Both the position numbers and the translations under genes were made by a program. The notes under the pieces are model-generated. The model worked only from the letters and a program-made list of their open reading frames with translations. It ran no database searches and had not been told where the DNA came from. From CAZISM01 sp964541895 (GTDB lineage Bacteria; Zhuqueibacterota; Zhuqueibacteria; Residuimicrobiales; Residuimicrobiaceae), in assembly GCA_964541895.1 (NCBI GenBank), contig CAZISM010000135.1, positions 1 through 13,755 of the forward strand: a DNA stretch of 13,755 bases, in the 5' to 3' direction. Positions 6,539 to 13,755 of the stretch are shown one piece after another (position 1 is the first letter of the stretch; every line of letters starts with the position of its first letter).

Positions 6539-7891
6539 AATCAGGCCGTATTTTTTTATCTTGTAGCGCAGTTTGCGTTCGGTAATGTTCAGCTGACGGG
6601 CCGCTTTGCTCTGGTTGCCGCCGGATTTGCGCAGTTCAATGGAAATCAAACGGCGTTCCAGCGATTCGATTTTCTGTTCAAGGCCGCCGTTGGATGACAT
6701 CGGCAGCTCATGGGTGGATTCGAAGAGCTGTGGTGGCAGATCTTCGGGGGTAATTTCCTGATCCCGGCACAGAATGCAGGCGCGTTCGATGAGATTTTCC
6801 AGTTCGCGGATGTTGCCGGGAAATTCGTGTTTCATGATCGAGTCGAGGGCCGAGCGGTTGAGATGGAACGGTCCGCGTCCCGAGTTGACGCTGTTTCTCT
6901 GCAGGAAATATTGGCAGAGCGGAACAATGTCCTCTTTGCGGTCGCGCAGCGGCGGCAACGGGATGGAAACGACGTTGATTCGGTAGTACAGATCTTCCCG
7001 GAAGCCGCCGTTTTTGATCAACTGTTCGAGATCCCGGTTGGTGGCGGCGATCACGCGTATGTCCACCGGAATTCTGACATTGCCGCCGATGCGTTCGATT
7101 TCGCTTTCCTGCAAAACTCGGAGGAATTTGGTTTGCAATTCCACCGGGATATCGCCGATTTCATCGATGAAAATCGTCCCGCCGTGGGCCTGTTCAAAGC
7201 GACCGAGCCGTAAGCGATCGGCGCCGGTAAAGGCCCCTTTTTCGTGTCCGAACAATTCGCTCTCGATCAGCGTCGGCGACAGGGCGGCGACGTTAAAGGC
7301 GATAAATGGAGCTCCCTTGCGCGGGCTGGCGTAGTGGATGGCCTTGGCCAGCACCTCCTTGCCGGTACCGCTTTCACCGCGCAGGAGCACCGTAGCTTTG
7401 CTCTCGGCCACACGGCCGGCCAGATTCAGCACCTGCTGCATGGCCTTGCTGGTTGCCACCATGCCGGTGAATGAAAACTGTTTTTCCAGGGTGTGCTGCA
7501 GCCGCCGATTCTCTTCCAGCAGCAGTTTCTGTTGCAGGGCCCGTTTCAAAACCAGCAGCAACTCTTCGATGTGGATGGGCTTGGTCAGATAATCAAAGGC
7601 ACCGCTCTTCATTGCCTGCACGGCCCGATCCACGGTACCATACGCCGTGATCAGGATCACCGGTATGGTGGGATTCATGGCTCTGATCCGGTCCAGCAAA
7701 ACCTGGCCGTCGTCTCCGGGCAGATTGAAATCCGAGATAATGGCATCTACGGCCTGACTGAAGGCAATGGCCTGGGCCTGCTCGGCGGAGGCGGAACGAA
7801 TGACGGTGTACTGTTCGTCTTCCAGGTGGGCCGCCAACGCTTCCCGTTGTGCCTCCTCATCTTCGACGAGTAATATGGTATACTTTGCCAC
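6536..7891 (-). CDS. NtrC-family sigma-54 response regulator
   Basis: A 451-residue cytoplasmic transcription activator with the full three-domain plan. The receiver (about 5-115) has the acidic pair Glu10/Asp11, phospho-acceptor Asp54, Thr82 and Lys104. The AAA+ domain (about 142-375) has Walker A GESGTGKE (172-179), the sigma-54-contacting loop GAFTGA (219-224) and Walker B 'FIDE' (Asp243, Glu244). The C-terminal Fis-type helix-turn-helix (about 410-450) ends 'NQSKAARQLNITERKLRYKI'. All key residues are present, so it should hydrolyse ATP and open sigma-54 promoters when phosphorylated. The start is GTG with AAGGAG 10 nt upstream, placed inside the end of the kinase gene. It is the partner of that kinase. 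Likely targets are the GH51 promoter and the promoter at 6405-6420. Confidence 0.96.
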   Translation of the reverse strand: MAKYTILLVEDEEAQREALAAHLEDEQYTVIRSASAEQAQAIAFSQAVDAIISDFNLPGDDGQVLLDRIRAMNPTIPVILITAYGTVDRAVQAMKSGAFDYLTKPIHIEELLLVLKRALQQKLLLEENRRLQHTLEKQFSFTGMVATSKAMQQVLNLAGRVAESKATVLLRGESGTGKEVLAKAIHYASPRKGAPFIAFNVAALSPTLIESELFGHEKGAFTGADRLRLGRFEQAHGGTIFIDEIGDIPVELQTKFLRVLQESEIERIGGNVRIPVDIRVIAATNRDLEQLIKNGGFREDLYYRINVVSIPLPPLRDRKEDIVPLCQYFLQRNSVNSGRGPFHLNRSALDSIMKHEFPGNIRELENLIERACILCRDQEITPEDLPPQLFESTHELPMSSNGGLEQKIESLERRLISIELRKSGGNQSKAARQLNITERKLRYKIKKYGLI

Positions 7892-7896
7892 TGCGA

Positions 7897-9972
7897 TTAT
7901 ACTCCTTCAGGCTGAGTGGTAAACGGTTTGGCGGTTGCGAGGTCGGCCATCGGGAGATGCAGAATAAATACCGCTCCTTCGCCCGGGGCGCTGACCACCT
8001 GAACGTCGCCGCCATGTGCGTTCATGATATGCTGCACCATGGAGAGGCCGATGCCGCTGCCCTCTTTTTTGGTGGTGAAATGAAAATCAAAGATAAAGGA
8101 TCTGTCCTTGTCCGCGATGCCCTTGCCGGAATCGATCACACGAATTTCATAGCAGGCCGATGTCACACGGCCGGTGAAGGAGATGCGGCCGCTGCCGCTG
8201 ATGGCTTCTTCAGCGTTTTTCAAAAGATTGATAAAGACCTGCCGGATCTGATCCGGATCTGCGACCAGAGCCGGATGCGGCTCAAAAGAAACCTGCAGTT
8301 CGATCTGCTGATGACGCAGGCTTTCCGCAAACAGGGTGGCTACTTCATCGGCGAGCGTCGGCAATTGCACCGGGATGCGATGCGGGACCGGCAGGCGGGC
8401 GAATTTCAAATACTGGTCGATGATGGCGCTGATGCGATCGATCTCACTGCTGGCCGTGTCCAGCTGCCGGGTCAACGCCGCCATCTCGCTGGGTGCTTTA
8501 TATTTCTTGCGAAACAGATCCACGATCAGTTTGATGGAATTCAACGGATTCCTGATTTCATGAGCGACCGAGGAGGCCAGGTTGCGCATCGCGGTCAGTC
8601 GCTGGTTGCGTTGCAGCTGTTCTTCCAGCCGGGTTTGATCGGTTATATCGTCGATCAGGATGATGGTGGTCTTGCCGCCGGCCTGGGCCGGAATGCGGCT
8701 GCTGCGCACCGACAACAACTGCCTGGGGCCGCTTTCGTCTTCGATCCAGAGGCGATCCGCCGCATCGGTTTTAATATCTTGCTGTATTAAGGACGCGATA
8801 TGCTCCCGGATGGCGGCCGGGAGCACCGAATAAGGTTGTGACAGGACCTGTGCTGAACTTTTGTTCAACAGGCGCAACGCGTGCTGATTAATCGATTGCA
8901 CGTTGCCGTCCGGCGCTATGCTGATCACCCCGCTCATCAGATGGTCCAGCAACGTATCGGTGTACATCTGCATATGGCCGAGATGATGTGACAATTGCAC
9001 CCGCTGTCGATAGTTCTGCATCAGGTTTCCGGAAATCAGGGCAAAGACAAAAACAACGATGAGAAAGATATATAACCGGCGATGCATATCTTTTTGCAGC
9101 CGTTCGTACTCTTGCATGGACAGGCCGAGACGAAGCACTCCGAAAGGCTGATCCTCCAGGTGGAACGGGCTGATGGTTTCAAAGATCTGATGATCCGGGT
9201 ACGATACGATCCTGGTGCGCACACGATCGGAGCGCAGCACCTGGTTGAGAAGCGGATCTTTTGAAAACGTGGATAAGGCATAATTCTTGAAACTGCCCGC
9301 TACGATGGTCTGGCTGTTCTGGATCAGGATATATTCCACTTTATCGTCAGACTGAAACTGCTTTAAAAACTGTCCAACGCCGTACAGGCGCCGAAAGGTG
9401 TTGATCCGTTCCTTGCCGATCATGGCCACGACGAGACCGCCCTGCTCTCTGGCCACCACCGCGGCCAGCCACTCTTTTTCCGGATTCTTATCGCCGTAGA
9501 AAGGGATGATGGTGTCCGTATCGGCGGAGCGCAGGCGCGCCTGCACGATGGCGCCGGGAAGGGGATCAATCTGTTCCCGCACCGCGCTCGCCTCCACCGA
9601 ACCCTGTCGGCCGTATACGTATAACGCTTGTACATCCAGCAACGACAACCAGGAATTCATCTCTTGCTTCCCCGGCGTGCGGCGGTCCGTCAGTTGATCC
9701 ACCAGTCGGAGACTCTTGTAGAGCTGGTCGTTGAGCAGGTTCTCAACCTGAGCGGCTTCTTCGATGGCGCTGGTGGTCGATTTGGAAAGAGCGCCGATGA
9801 ACAGGGCTGCCTGTTTTTCCAAAAGCCGGATATAATCCTGCTGGCGGGCCTGGTACTCCAGATAGATAAATCCCGCTACTAAAATGGTTGAAAGCACGGT
9901 CAAAATGATGAGCAGCGCGGGAGATTTAAGCAACTTTTTCATTAAAGGTAGTGGCTGCCAGGTCGTTTTCAT
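7897..9972 (-). CDS. Membrane sensor histidine kinase with PAS
   Basis: A 691-residue sensor kinase. TM1 is at about 17-37. A large extracytoplasmic sensor spans about 38-299, with helical first part and a later 'FETISPFHLEDQPFGVLRLGL' stretch that looks like a Cache-type fold (tentative). TM2 is at about 300-318 and a PAS domain at about 335-445 ('LLDHLMSGVISIAPDGNVQSIN'). The HisKA domain has phospho-acceptor His471 in 'SSVAHEIRNPLNS'. The HATPase domain has the N box around Asn586, the G1 box 'DSGKGIA' (614-620) and the G2 box 'GSGIGLS'. Its stop lies 5 bp before the regulator's GTG, so the two are co-translated and the regulator is its obvious substrate. Neither the first ATG nor the Met at residue 11 (start 9942) has a good ribosome-binding site, so the start is uncertain by 10 codons. 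The ligand is unknown. Confidence 0.94.
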   Translation of the reverse strand: MKTTWQPLPLMKKLLKSPALLIILTVLSTILVAGFIYLEYQARQQDYIRLLEKQAALFIGALSKSTTSAIEEAAQVENLLNDQLYKSLRLVDQLTDRRTPGKQEMNSWLSLLDVQALYVYGRQGSVEASAVREQIDPLPGAIVQARLRSADTDTIIPFYGDKNPEKEWLAAVVAREQGGLVVAMIGKERINTFRRLYGVGQFLKQFQSDDKVEYILIQNSQTIVAGSFKNYALSTFSKDPLLNQVLRSDRVRTRIVSYPDHQIFETISPFHLEDQPFGVLRLGLSMQEYERLQKDMHRRLYIFLIVVFVFALISGNLMQNYRQRVQLSHHLGHMQMYTDTLLDHLMSGVISIAPDGNVQSINQHALRLLNKSSAQVLSQPYSVLPAAIREHIASLIQQDIKTDAADRLWIEDESGPRQLLSVRSSRIPAQAGGKTTIILIDDITDQTRLEEQLQRNQRLTAMRNLASSVAHEIRNPLNSIKLIVDLFRKKYKAPSEMAALTRQLDTASSEIDRISAIIDQYLKFARLPVPHRIPVQLPTLADEVATLFAESLRHQQIELQVSFEPHPALVADPDQIRQVFINLLKNAEEAISGSGRISFTGRVTSACYEIRVIDSGKGIADKDRSFIFDFHFTTKKEGSGIGLSMVQHIMNAHGGDVQVVSAPGEGAVFILHLPMADLATAKPFTTQPEGV

Positions 9973-10005
9973 ACCAGTTTGTCTTTTACCGATGCTATTG
10001 CCATC

Positions 10006-10026
10006 GTGAGCCGTTCACCGGCTCAC
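10006..10026 (-). promoter_or_regulatory. Hairpin in kinase leader
   Basis: A perfect 8-bp GC-rich stem (GTGAGCCG with CGGCTCAC, 5-nt loop) lies 34-54 bp upstream of the kinase start. No T-run follows it on either strand, so it is probably not an intrinsic terminator. A leader hairpin or a protein-binding dyad are both possible. Confidence 0.3.
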
Positions 10027-10242
10027 ATGAACCATCCTTAACAAGTAAACGCGCAAAAAGTATAAAAGTTTTGCATTCTGAAAGGGCTTGGGGCTGTGCG
10101 CTTCAAATGGCGTGAAACGCCGGTTGTCGGATGGTCTTTTCAGGTAAACGCAGGGCAGGAGGGCACCCTGTGGCGCGAGTGACAACCTGCAAAACATCAA
10201 GCACGCATCAATTCCGGCGATAGATTGCACCAGAACGACAGC

Positions 10243-10276
10243 TGACGCGTTCGTTTTTGCTCTGACGACAGTAAGC
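10243..10276 (+). promoter_or_regulatory. Candidate upstream activator half-sites
   Basis: TGACG occurs at 10243-10247 and again exactly 20 bp later at 10263-10267. The same 20-bp phasing of TGAC boxes is seen at 6505-6538 and 10394-10427. The pair lies about 123-156 bp before the predicted start of the GH51 transcript, almost the same offset as the element upstream of the Ca-motif operon. The sequence between and after the boxes is poorly conserved (15 of 34 against the 6505-6538 element), so chance cannot be excluded. Confidence 0.3.
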
Positions 10277-10338
10277 GCCATAGTCCGGATTATCAAGAAT
10301 CGTACCACAAGTAGTGTCGGACGAAAGCATAATATAAT

Positions 10339-10355
10339 CAATTACTAATTAATTG
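10339..10355. promoter_or_regulatory. AT-rich inverted repeat, possible operator
   Basis: CAATTA and TAATTG form a 6-bp inverted repeat around a 5-bp centre in a strongly AT-rich stretch, 18 bp upstream of the sigma-54 promoter match. It could be a binding site for a bending protein such as IHF or HU, or an operator. Its short length gives limited weight. Confidence 0.2.
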
Positions 10356-10372
10356 AGAGCCTGCAGAAGGAC

Positions 10373-10388
10373 CGGCACCGGGCTTGCA
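10373..10388 (+). promoter_or_regulatory. Sigma-54 (-24/-12) promoter of GH51 gene
   Basis: CGGCACCGGGCTTGCA matches TGGCACG-N4-TTGCA at all core positions, with the invariant GG (10374-10375) and GC (10386-10387) at the correct spacing; only the first T and the G before the spacer differ. The start of transcription would be near 10399, about 100 nt before the GH51 start codon. The gene for a sigma-54 activator with an intact GAFTGA loop lies in the adjacent divergent operon, which strongly supports function. Confidence 0.72.
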
Positions 10389-10393
10389 AAGAG

Positions 10394-10427
10394 TCACAAT
10401 TGCGTCGCAGAGCTGACAATTTTGTCA
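10394..10427 (+). promoter_or_regulatory. Paired dyad element shared with 6505-6538
   Basis: TCACAATTGCGTCG (10394) and TGACAATTTTGTCA (10414) are 20 bp apart. The second is a 6-bp inverted repeat (TGACAA with TTGTCA, 2-bp centre) and matches TGACGATTTTGTCG at 6538-6525 in 12 of 14 positions. Here the element lies around and just downstream of the predicted sigma-54 start site, so it could be a repressor or auto-control site, or an enhancer acting on another promoter. Confidence 0.4.
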
Positions 10428-10428
10428 A

Positions 10429-10459
10429 TTTGAATATTTATGGATTTTTCGTACATTTT
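10429..10459 (+). promoter_or_regulatory. Possible Bacteroidota-type promoter
   Basis: TTTG (10429-10432) and TACATTTT (10452-10459) lie 19 nt apart. They fit the TTTG / TAnnTTTG pattern of the primary sigma factor of Bacteroidota in 7 of 8 positions of the downstream box. It would give a basal transcript of the GH51 gene starting about 35 nt before its ATG. The dyad at 10414-10427 abuts it. Weak on its own. Confidence 0.22.
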
Positions 10460-10500
10460 AGCAGCTAATCCATTGTCTACTCTTAATAATGAGGCAGGCT

Positions 10501-12429
10501 ATGATAAAATCCGGATTTCTCATTCTGTTGTTCTGTGCCATCCTCTCGGCGCAACCGATTGTTAAAATAGACGCCGGCCGTACCGGTGAACCCATCTCGA
10601 AATACATCTATGGCCAATTTATCGAGCATCTGGGCCGCTGCATATACGGAGGATTATGGGCGGAGATGGTGCAGGACCGCAAATTCTATTTTCCTGTCAC
10701 CGACACCTATGCGCCCTGGGGCAAAGCTGCTGATCCCTACTGGAAAGCCGGCGAGTTTCACCATCTCGTGGCTTCGCCCTGGAAGGTTATGGCTGCACCC
10801 GGGACGGTGGCCATGGATACGTTGCACCCTTTTACCGGCAAACACTCTGTACAGATCACCCTGGCCGGCAGTCATAAAGAGTGCGGTCTGAGCCAGGAAG
10901 GCCTGACCATCATGGCCGGCAGCCGCTATGTTGGTCGTGTGGTTGCGGCAGCCTCCGATCCGGGTACGCTATTGGAAATCCGGCTGGTCTCACCAGAGGG
11001 CCGGATCAGCCGTCAGAACATTACCAAGCTGTCGGATCAGTACCAACCATTCGAGATCGCATTCACGCCGGCATTTGGCTCTGAAAATGCGCGTCTGGAA
11101 ATTGTCGCACAGGGCGAGGGCTTGGTCAACATCGGCGCCGTATCGCTGATGCCGGCCGATAACCTTAAAGGCTGGCGGCCGGAGGTCGTGCAGCTGTTAA
11201 AAGAGCTGAATGCGCCGGTGTATCGCTGGCCTGGTGGAAATTTTGTCAGCGGCTATAACTGGCGTGACGGCATCGGCCCGCGCGATCAGCGTCCGTCGCG
11301 AAAAAATCCGGCCTGGACCGGCATTGAATCCAATGACGTCGGTATACACGAATATATGGATCTCATGACCATGATCGGAGCCGAGCCGTTTGTGGCGGTC
11401 AACACCGGCCTGGGCAGCGTGCAGGAGGTGGCGGACGAGATCGCCTATTGCAATGCCTCGGTCTCCAGTCCCATGGGCAGGTTGCGCAGTCAAAATGGTC
11501 ATCCTGAACCCTATCGCGTGAAATGGTGGGCGGTCGGCAACGAGATGTACGGCAATTGGCAACTGGGGCACATGTCGCTGGAAGAGTATCTCAAAAAGCA
11601 CAAGGCCGTGGCGGAAGCGATGTGGCAGGTGGACCCTGACGCTAAACTGGTGGCCGTTGGTGAAGTGGGCAAATGGAGCGAGACCATGCTCACGCTGGCA
11701 GGTTCGCACATGAACCTCATCAGCGAGCACATCTACTGCCAGGAAAAACCAGAGCTGGTAGCTCACACCCGGCAATTGGCCGGGGAGATTCGACGCAAGG
11801 CAGACGCCCATCGAACCTATCGCCGGCAAATACCGGCTGTAGCGGAACGGAACATTCGCATCGCCATGGATGAGTGGAATTACTGGTACGGCGATTACAT
11901 CTATGGAGAGTTGGGTGTGCGCTATCAGTGGAAAGACGGCCTGGGCGTTGCCATCGGTTTGCATGAATATTTCCGTAACAGTGATCTCTATTTTATGGCC
12001 AACTATGCCCAGACGGTCAACGTTATCGGCTGCATAAAGACCACGCCTGTGGCGGCTGCATTTGAAACCACGGGTCTGGTTTTGAAACTGTATCGAAACC
12101 ACTTTGGCACCATCCCGGCCAAGGTCAGCGAGGCTCCGGAGCCTCTTGACATCTCGGCGGCGTGGACGCAGGATCGCAAGGCGTTGACCCTGGCCATCGT
12201 CAATCCTGAAGAACGACCGCACCAGCTCGCCCTGCAATGGGCGAACGCATCGCCGTCGTCCCGTGCCAAAGAGTGGCTGATTACCGGCTCCAGTCCGAGC
12301 GAGTACAATGAACCGGGCGTCCCGCAACGAATTAAAATTCAGGAAACGAAAACCAACCTGGATTTTAACAAGCTGAACGTGCCGCCGTTGAGTGTAATTT
12401 TGTACCGGTTTGAGGTAAACGCAAAGTAG
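10501..12429 (+). CDS. Secreted GH51 alpha-L-arabinofuranosidase
   Basis: A 642-residue exported glycoside hydrolase that should release terminal alpha-L-arabinofuranosyl residues from arabinan, arabinoxylan or related plant glycans. The signal peptide is residues 1-17 (cleavage near LSA-QP). The N-terminal barrel part has 'ISKYIYGQFIEHLGRCIYGG'. Residues about 70-215 are a carbohydrate-binding-module-like beta-sandwich insert, as in the long GH51 subgroup. The (beta/alpha)8 barrel continues with 'YRWPGGNFVSGYNWRDGIGPRDQRP', the acid/base Glu348 in 'WWAVGNEMYG' and the nucleophile Glu458 in 'AMDEWN', then a C-terminal beta domain. I use the ATG at 10501 because GAGG lies 6 nt before it, while the ATG four codons earlier has no ribosome-binding site. 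It is a single gene behind a sigma-54 promoter, convergent with the sialidase-like gene. Confidence 0.94.
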   Translation: MIKSGFLILLFCAILSAQPIVKIDAGRTGEPISKYIYGQFIEHLGRCIYGGLWAEMVQDRKFYFPVTDTYAPWGKAADPYWKAGEFHHLVASPWKVMAAPGTVAMDTLHPFTGKHSVQITLAGSHKECGLSQEGLTIMAGSRYVGRVVAAASDPGTLLEIRLVSPEGRISRQNITKLSDQYQPFEIAFTPAFGSENARLEIVAQGEGLVNIGAVSLMPADNLKGWRPEVVQLLKELNAPVYRWPGGNFVSGYNWRDGIGPRDQRPSRKNPAWTGIESNDVGIHEYMDLMTMIGAEPFVAVNTGLGSVQEVADEIAYCNASVSSPMGRLRSQNGHPEPYRVKWWAVGNEMYGNWQLGHMSLEEYLKKHKAVAEAMWQVDPDAKLVAVGEVGKWSETMLTLAGSHMNLISEHIYCQEKPELVAHTRQLAGEIRRKADAHRTYRRQIPAVAERNIRIAMDEWNYWYGDYIYGELGVRYQWKDGLGVAIGLHEYFRNSDLYFMANYAQTVNVIGCIKTTPVAAAFETTGLVLKLYRNHFGTIPAKVSEAPEPLDISAAWTQDRKALTLAIVNPEERPHQLALQWANASPSSRAKEWLITGSSPSEYNEPGVPQRIKIQETKTNLDFNKLNVPPLSVILYRFEVNAK

Positions 12430-12440
12430 CAACAGCCAGC

Positions 12441-12459
12441 TTGCGCCTGTTTGGCGCAA
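12441..12459 (+). terminator. Weak hairpin after GH51 gene
   Basis: A 7-bp stem (TTGCGCC with GGCGCAA, 5-nt loop) starts 12 nt after the GH51 stop codon. It is followed by TAAAG rather than a T-run, so it may be an RNA-stabilising hairpin or a poor terminator. The stronger hairpin at 12588-12620 lies further on. Confidence 0.3.
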
Positions 12460-12587
12460 TAAAGTCAGGCGGGACACCTTTAGTGCTGCAAAACCGGGGA
12501 CCCGCATGTTGCCGCGCTGGCCTTATCAACCGGTGATGGAACAGGCGGGATCGCAAAAAGCGCAGCGCCGGGGACTCCTGGTTTAAA

Positions 12588-12620
12588 AAATATCGGACAC
12601 CTTTGAGGTGTCCGATATTT
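12588..12620 (-). terminator. Rho-independent terminator, shared core
   Basis: A perfect 15-bp stem (AAATATCGGACACCT with its complement) and a 3-nt loop. On the minus strand a run of six T overlaps and follows the stem. It lies 26 bp beyond the stop codon of the sialidase-like gene and should end that transcript. On the plus strand the stem is followed by only a short T-run, but it may still act on the GH51 transcript. The TCGGACACC core is identical to that of the hairpin at 4432-4456. Confidence 0.82.
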
Positions 12621-12645
12621 GATTACGATCTCTTGCTTTGGGGAT

Positions 12646-13755
12646 TTACAAAAGCCGGTTTGGCTTTGCCCAGCAGATGCGCGCCAACAGAGCATTGCCT
12701 CTGGCATCCTGTTTTGGCAGCCACTCGCCGACTGTTACCCAGGATTCTGCAGAATCGACATTGGTAACATGAAAATTGCCCATGAGCGCCACTTTATCTG
12801 CATCGTTTACGCCGTCGCCGACCAGGGGCAATACCACCTCTTCCGAAGAACGGATCAGGCAGAGCCGGTCGGTATCGACCCGCGCCATCCACAGGGGGGC
12901 GCGCCAGCGCATGACGTTGATATTGCTCGCATCACGGCGTGTATATACCAGAAACAGACCGCCCGAATGGGTGAGCCAATGTTGTTGTGTGGTCGACATC
13001 GCTACGGCATCGCCATCCTCCCAGCGCCAGGGCGTCATGGCCCGATAGTGCAATCCGTCTTCGCTCACCGCCGCATAGCCATGGCCATCTTCGGCACGAA
13101 TGGTCATATAGAATCGATTCTGCCACTGCGTCACCGAGGGCTCAAGCAATCCGCGTCCAACCCGATTTTCCAAAGCCGGGCCTACCTCTTGCACCCGCAA
13201 CCGCTCCCCGTCAAACGAACAGCGCACGCCGGCCACCATACGGTTGTCCGGTCCGGCGCCGAAGGTGAGGGACATCACGATGGTGCCATCCGGCATGGTT
13301 ACACGCTGGCCGCAACCATTGGAATAGATCAGTGCACCGCGCGGGTCGTCCCACAACAGTATCTGACGTTCTCCCCAGCTGCCGTCAGCCCGCCGCACCG
13401 CATACACCGGGTAGCGAGCCAGTTGGTCCGAAGTGGAAAATTTGGCGCCACGGTAAAACACCACATGGCCCATGGCCAGGACCGTATTGGTGGGAGGGTG
13501 ATATTCAGGCACCACATCGCAAACGCCGGCTCGCAATCCCTCATGGCCCGGGACGGCTATTTGCCCCAGGGGCGGGACCGGCGCCGGTTCGCTCCACGTC
13601 TGGCCCCGGTTCTCTGAAACAGACAGGTGTACTGGACCAAAGTAATCGGATCCGGTGATCGCTTGCAGGGTCATCAAGGCCGTCGATCGGCCTTGCGGGG
13701 CCGGGATCATGCAGGCGCGGGGGTGAAACCAGGTGGTGCCAAGGCCGTCGCGGTT
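12646..13755 (-). CDS. Sialidase-like BNR-repeat protein, 5' partial
   Basis: The reading frame is open to the window edge, giving 369 residues without the N-terminus. The internal ATG at 13708-13710 is probably not the start, because the 15 codons before it ('NRDGLGTTWFHPRACM') continue a conserved-looking strand and an Asp-box-like turn. A clear Asp-box is 'SENRGQTW', and several six-bladed-propeller-like strands follow ('YPVYAVRRADGSWGERQIL', 'MPDGTIVMSLTFG', 'FYMTIRAEDGHGYAAVSEDGLHY'). This fits the exo-alpha-sialidase / BNR superfamily (GH33-like), whose members cleave sialic or other acidic or terminal sugars. The catalytic triad cannot be assigned with certainty and the substrate is unknown. 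It converges with GH51 and ends before the terminator at 12588-12620. Confidence 0.75.
   Translation of the reverse strand, partial: NRDGLGTTWFHPRACMIPAPQGRSTALMTLQAITGSDYFGPVHLSVSENRGQTWSEPAPVPPLGQIAVPGHEGLRAGVCDVVPEYHPPTNTVLAMGHVVFYRGAKFSTSDQLARYPVYAVRRADGSWGERQILLWDDPRGALIYSNGCGQRVTMPDGTIVMSLTFGAGPDNRMVAGVRCSFDGERLRVQEVGPALENRVGRGLLEPSVTQWQNRFYMTIRAEDGHGYAAVSEDGLHYRAMTPWRWEDGDAVAMSTTQQHWLTHSGGLFLVYTRRDASNINVMRWRAPLWMARVDTDRLCLIRSSEEVVLPLVGDGVNDADKVALMGNFHVTNVDSAESWVTVGEWLPKQDARGNALLARICWAKPNRLL

Larger units (their letters stand above)
9973..10500. other. 528-bp divergent regulatory region
   Basis: The long gap between the kinase and the GH51 gene holds, in order: the hairpin at 10006-10026, TGACG half-sites at 10243 and 10263, an AT-rich inverted repeat, a strong sigma-54 promoter match, a second paired element and a possible housekeeping promoter. 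Apart from a weak 108-codon open frame (10015-10341, minus), which I reject, no gene is visible. Its length and density of dyads fit an enhancer-dependent promoter region. Confidence 0.6.

Noticed and set aside
10161..10176. Second sigma-54 site in the divergent region (GGCACC followed by GGCGC)
   Set aside because: At the required spacing the -12 dinucleotide is CG instead of GC, and no TTG precedes it.
10015..10341. 108-codon minus-strand open frame in the divergent region
   Set aside because: No ribosome-binding site, unusual composition, no recognisable domain, and it overlaps the dyad and half-site region. Treated as chance, though a small hydrophobic protein cannot be fully excluded.
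11197..12507. Long minus-strand open frame (436 codons) opposite the GH51 gene
   Set aside because: It is antisense to a well-conserved enzyme whose catalytic motifs are in the plus frame. High-GC codon use explains the open complementary frame.
1..13755. tRNA, rRNA, CRISPR array, transposase or phage genes
   Set aside because: Looked for by eye on both strands; no cloverleaf, regular spacer array or mobile-element protein was seen.

Overview
The window looks like a chromosomal segment of a free-living Gram-negative bacterium. It encodes a TonB-dependent receptor, lipoproteins and an outer-membrane barrel. The receptor has an N-terminal carboxypeptidase-regulatory-like domain and is paired with a DUF4249-like lipoprotein, which points to the FCB assemblage (Bacteroidota, Ignavibacteriota, Calditrichota, KSB1 and similar lineages). 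Most genes have clear Shine-Dalgarno sequences (GAGG or GGAGG), which is unlike typical Bacteroidota. I therefore lean towards a deeper FCB lineage; this is inference.

Layout. A dispersed-repeat-like segment lies at 15-79. Then comes a minus-strand operon read 4351 to 164: TonB-dependent receptor, DUF4249-like lipoprotein, and a lipoprotein with a CBM9/DOMON-like region and a glycine-rich insert. Upstream of it, ending at an intrinsic terminator (4432-4456), is a two-gene minus-strand operon (6293 to 4485): a secreted protein with five DxDxDGxxD calcium-binding-type motifs and an outer-membrane barrel. Further upstream, also on the minus strand, is a two-component pair (9972 to 6536): a membrane histidine kinase with a large extracytoplasmic sensor and a PAS domain, and an NtrC-type sigma-54-activating response regulator. 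A 528-bp divergent intergenic region separates the pair from a plus-strand secreted GH51 alpha-L-arabinofuranosidase (10501-12429). The last gene, on the minus strand and cut by the window edge, is a sialidase-like (BNR/Asp-box) protein. It converges on the arabinofuranosidase and ends at a second terminator hairpin that shares its core sequence with the first.

How the parts may work together. The GH51 gene has a very good -24/-12 (sigma-54) promoter match at 10373-10388. The calcium-motif/barrel operon has a weaker match at 6405-6420. Both upstream regions carry TGACR half-sites repeated at an exact 20-bp interval, and a 34-bp element is shared between them. My working hypothesis is that the histidine kinase and response regulator sense an envelope or glycan-related signal and switch on, through sigma-54, a secreted arabinofuranosidase on one side and a secreted calcium-binding protein plus outer-membrane barrel on the other. 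The receptor operon and the sialidase-like gene fit a glycan-acquisition setting, but I see no shared control site for them. No tRNA, rRNA, CRISPR array or transposase was seen.
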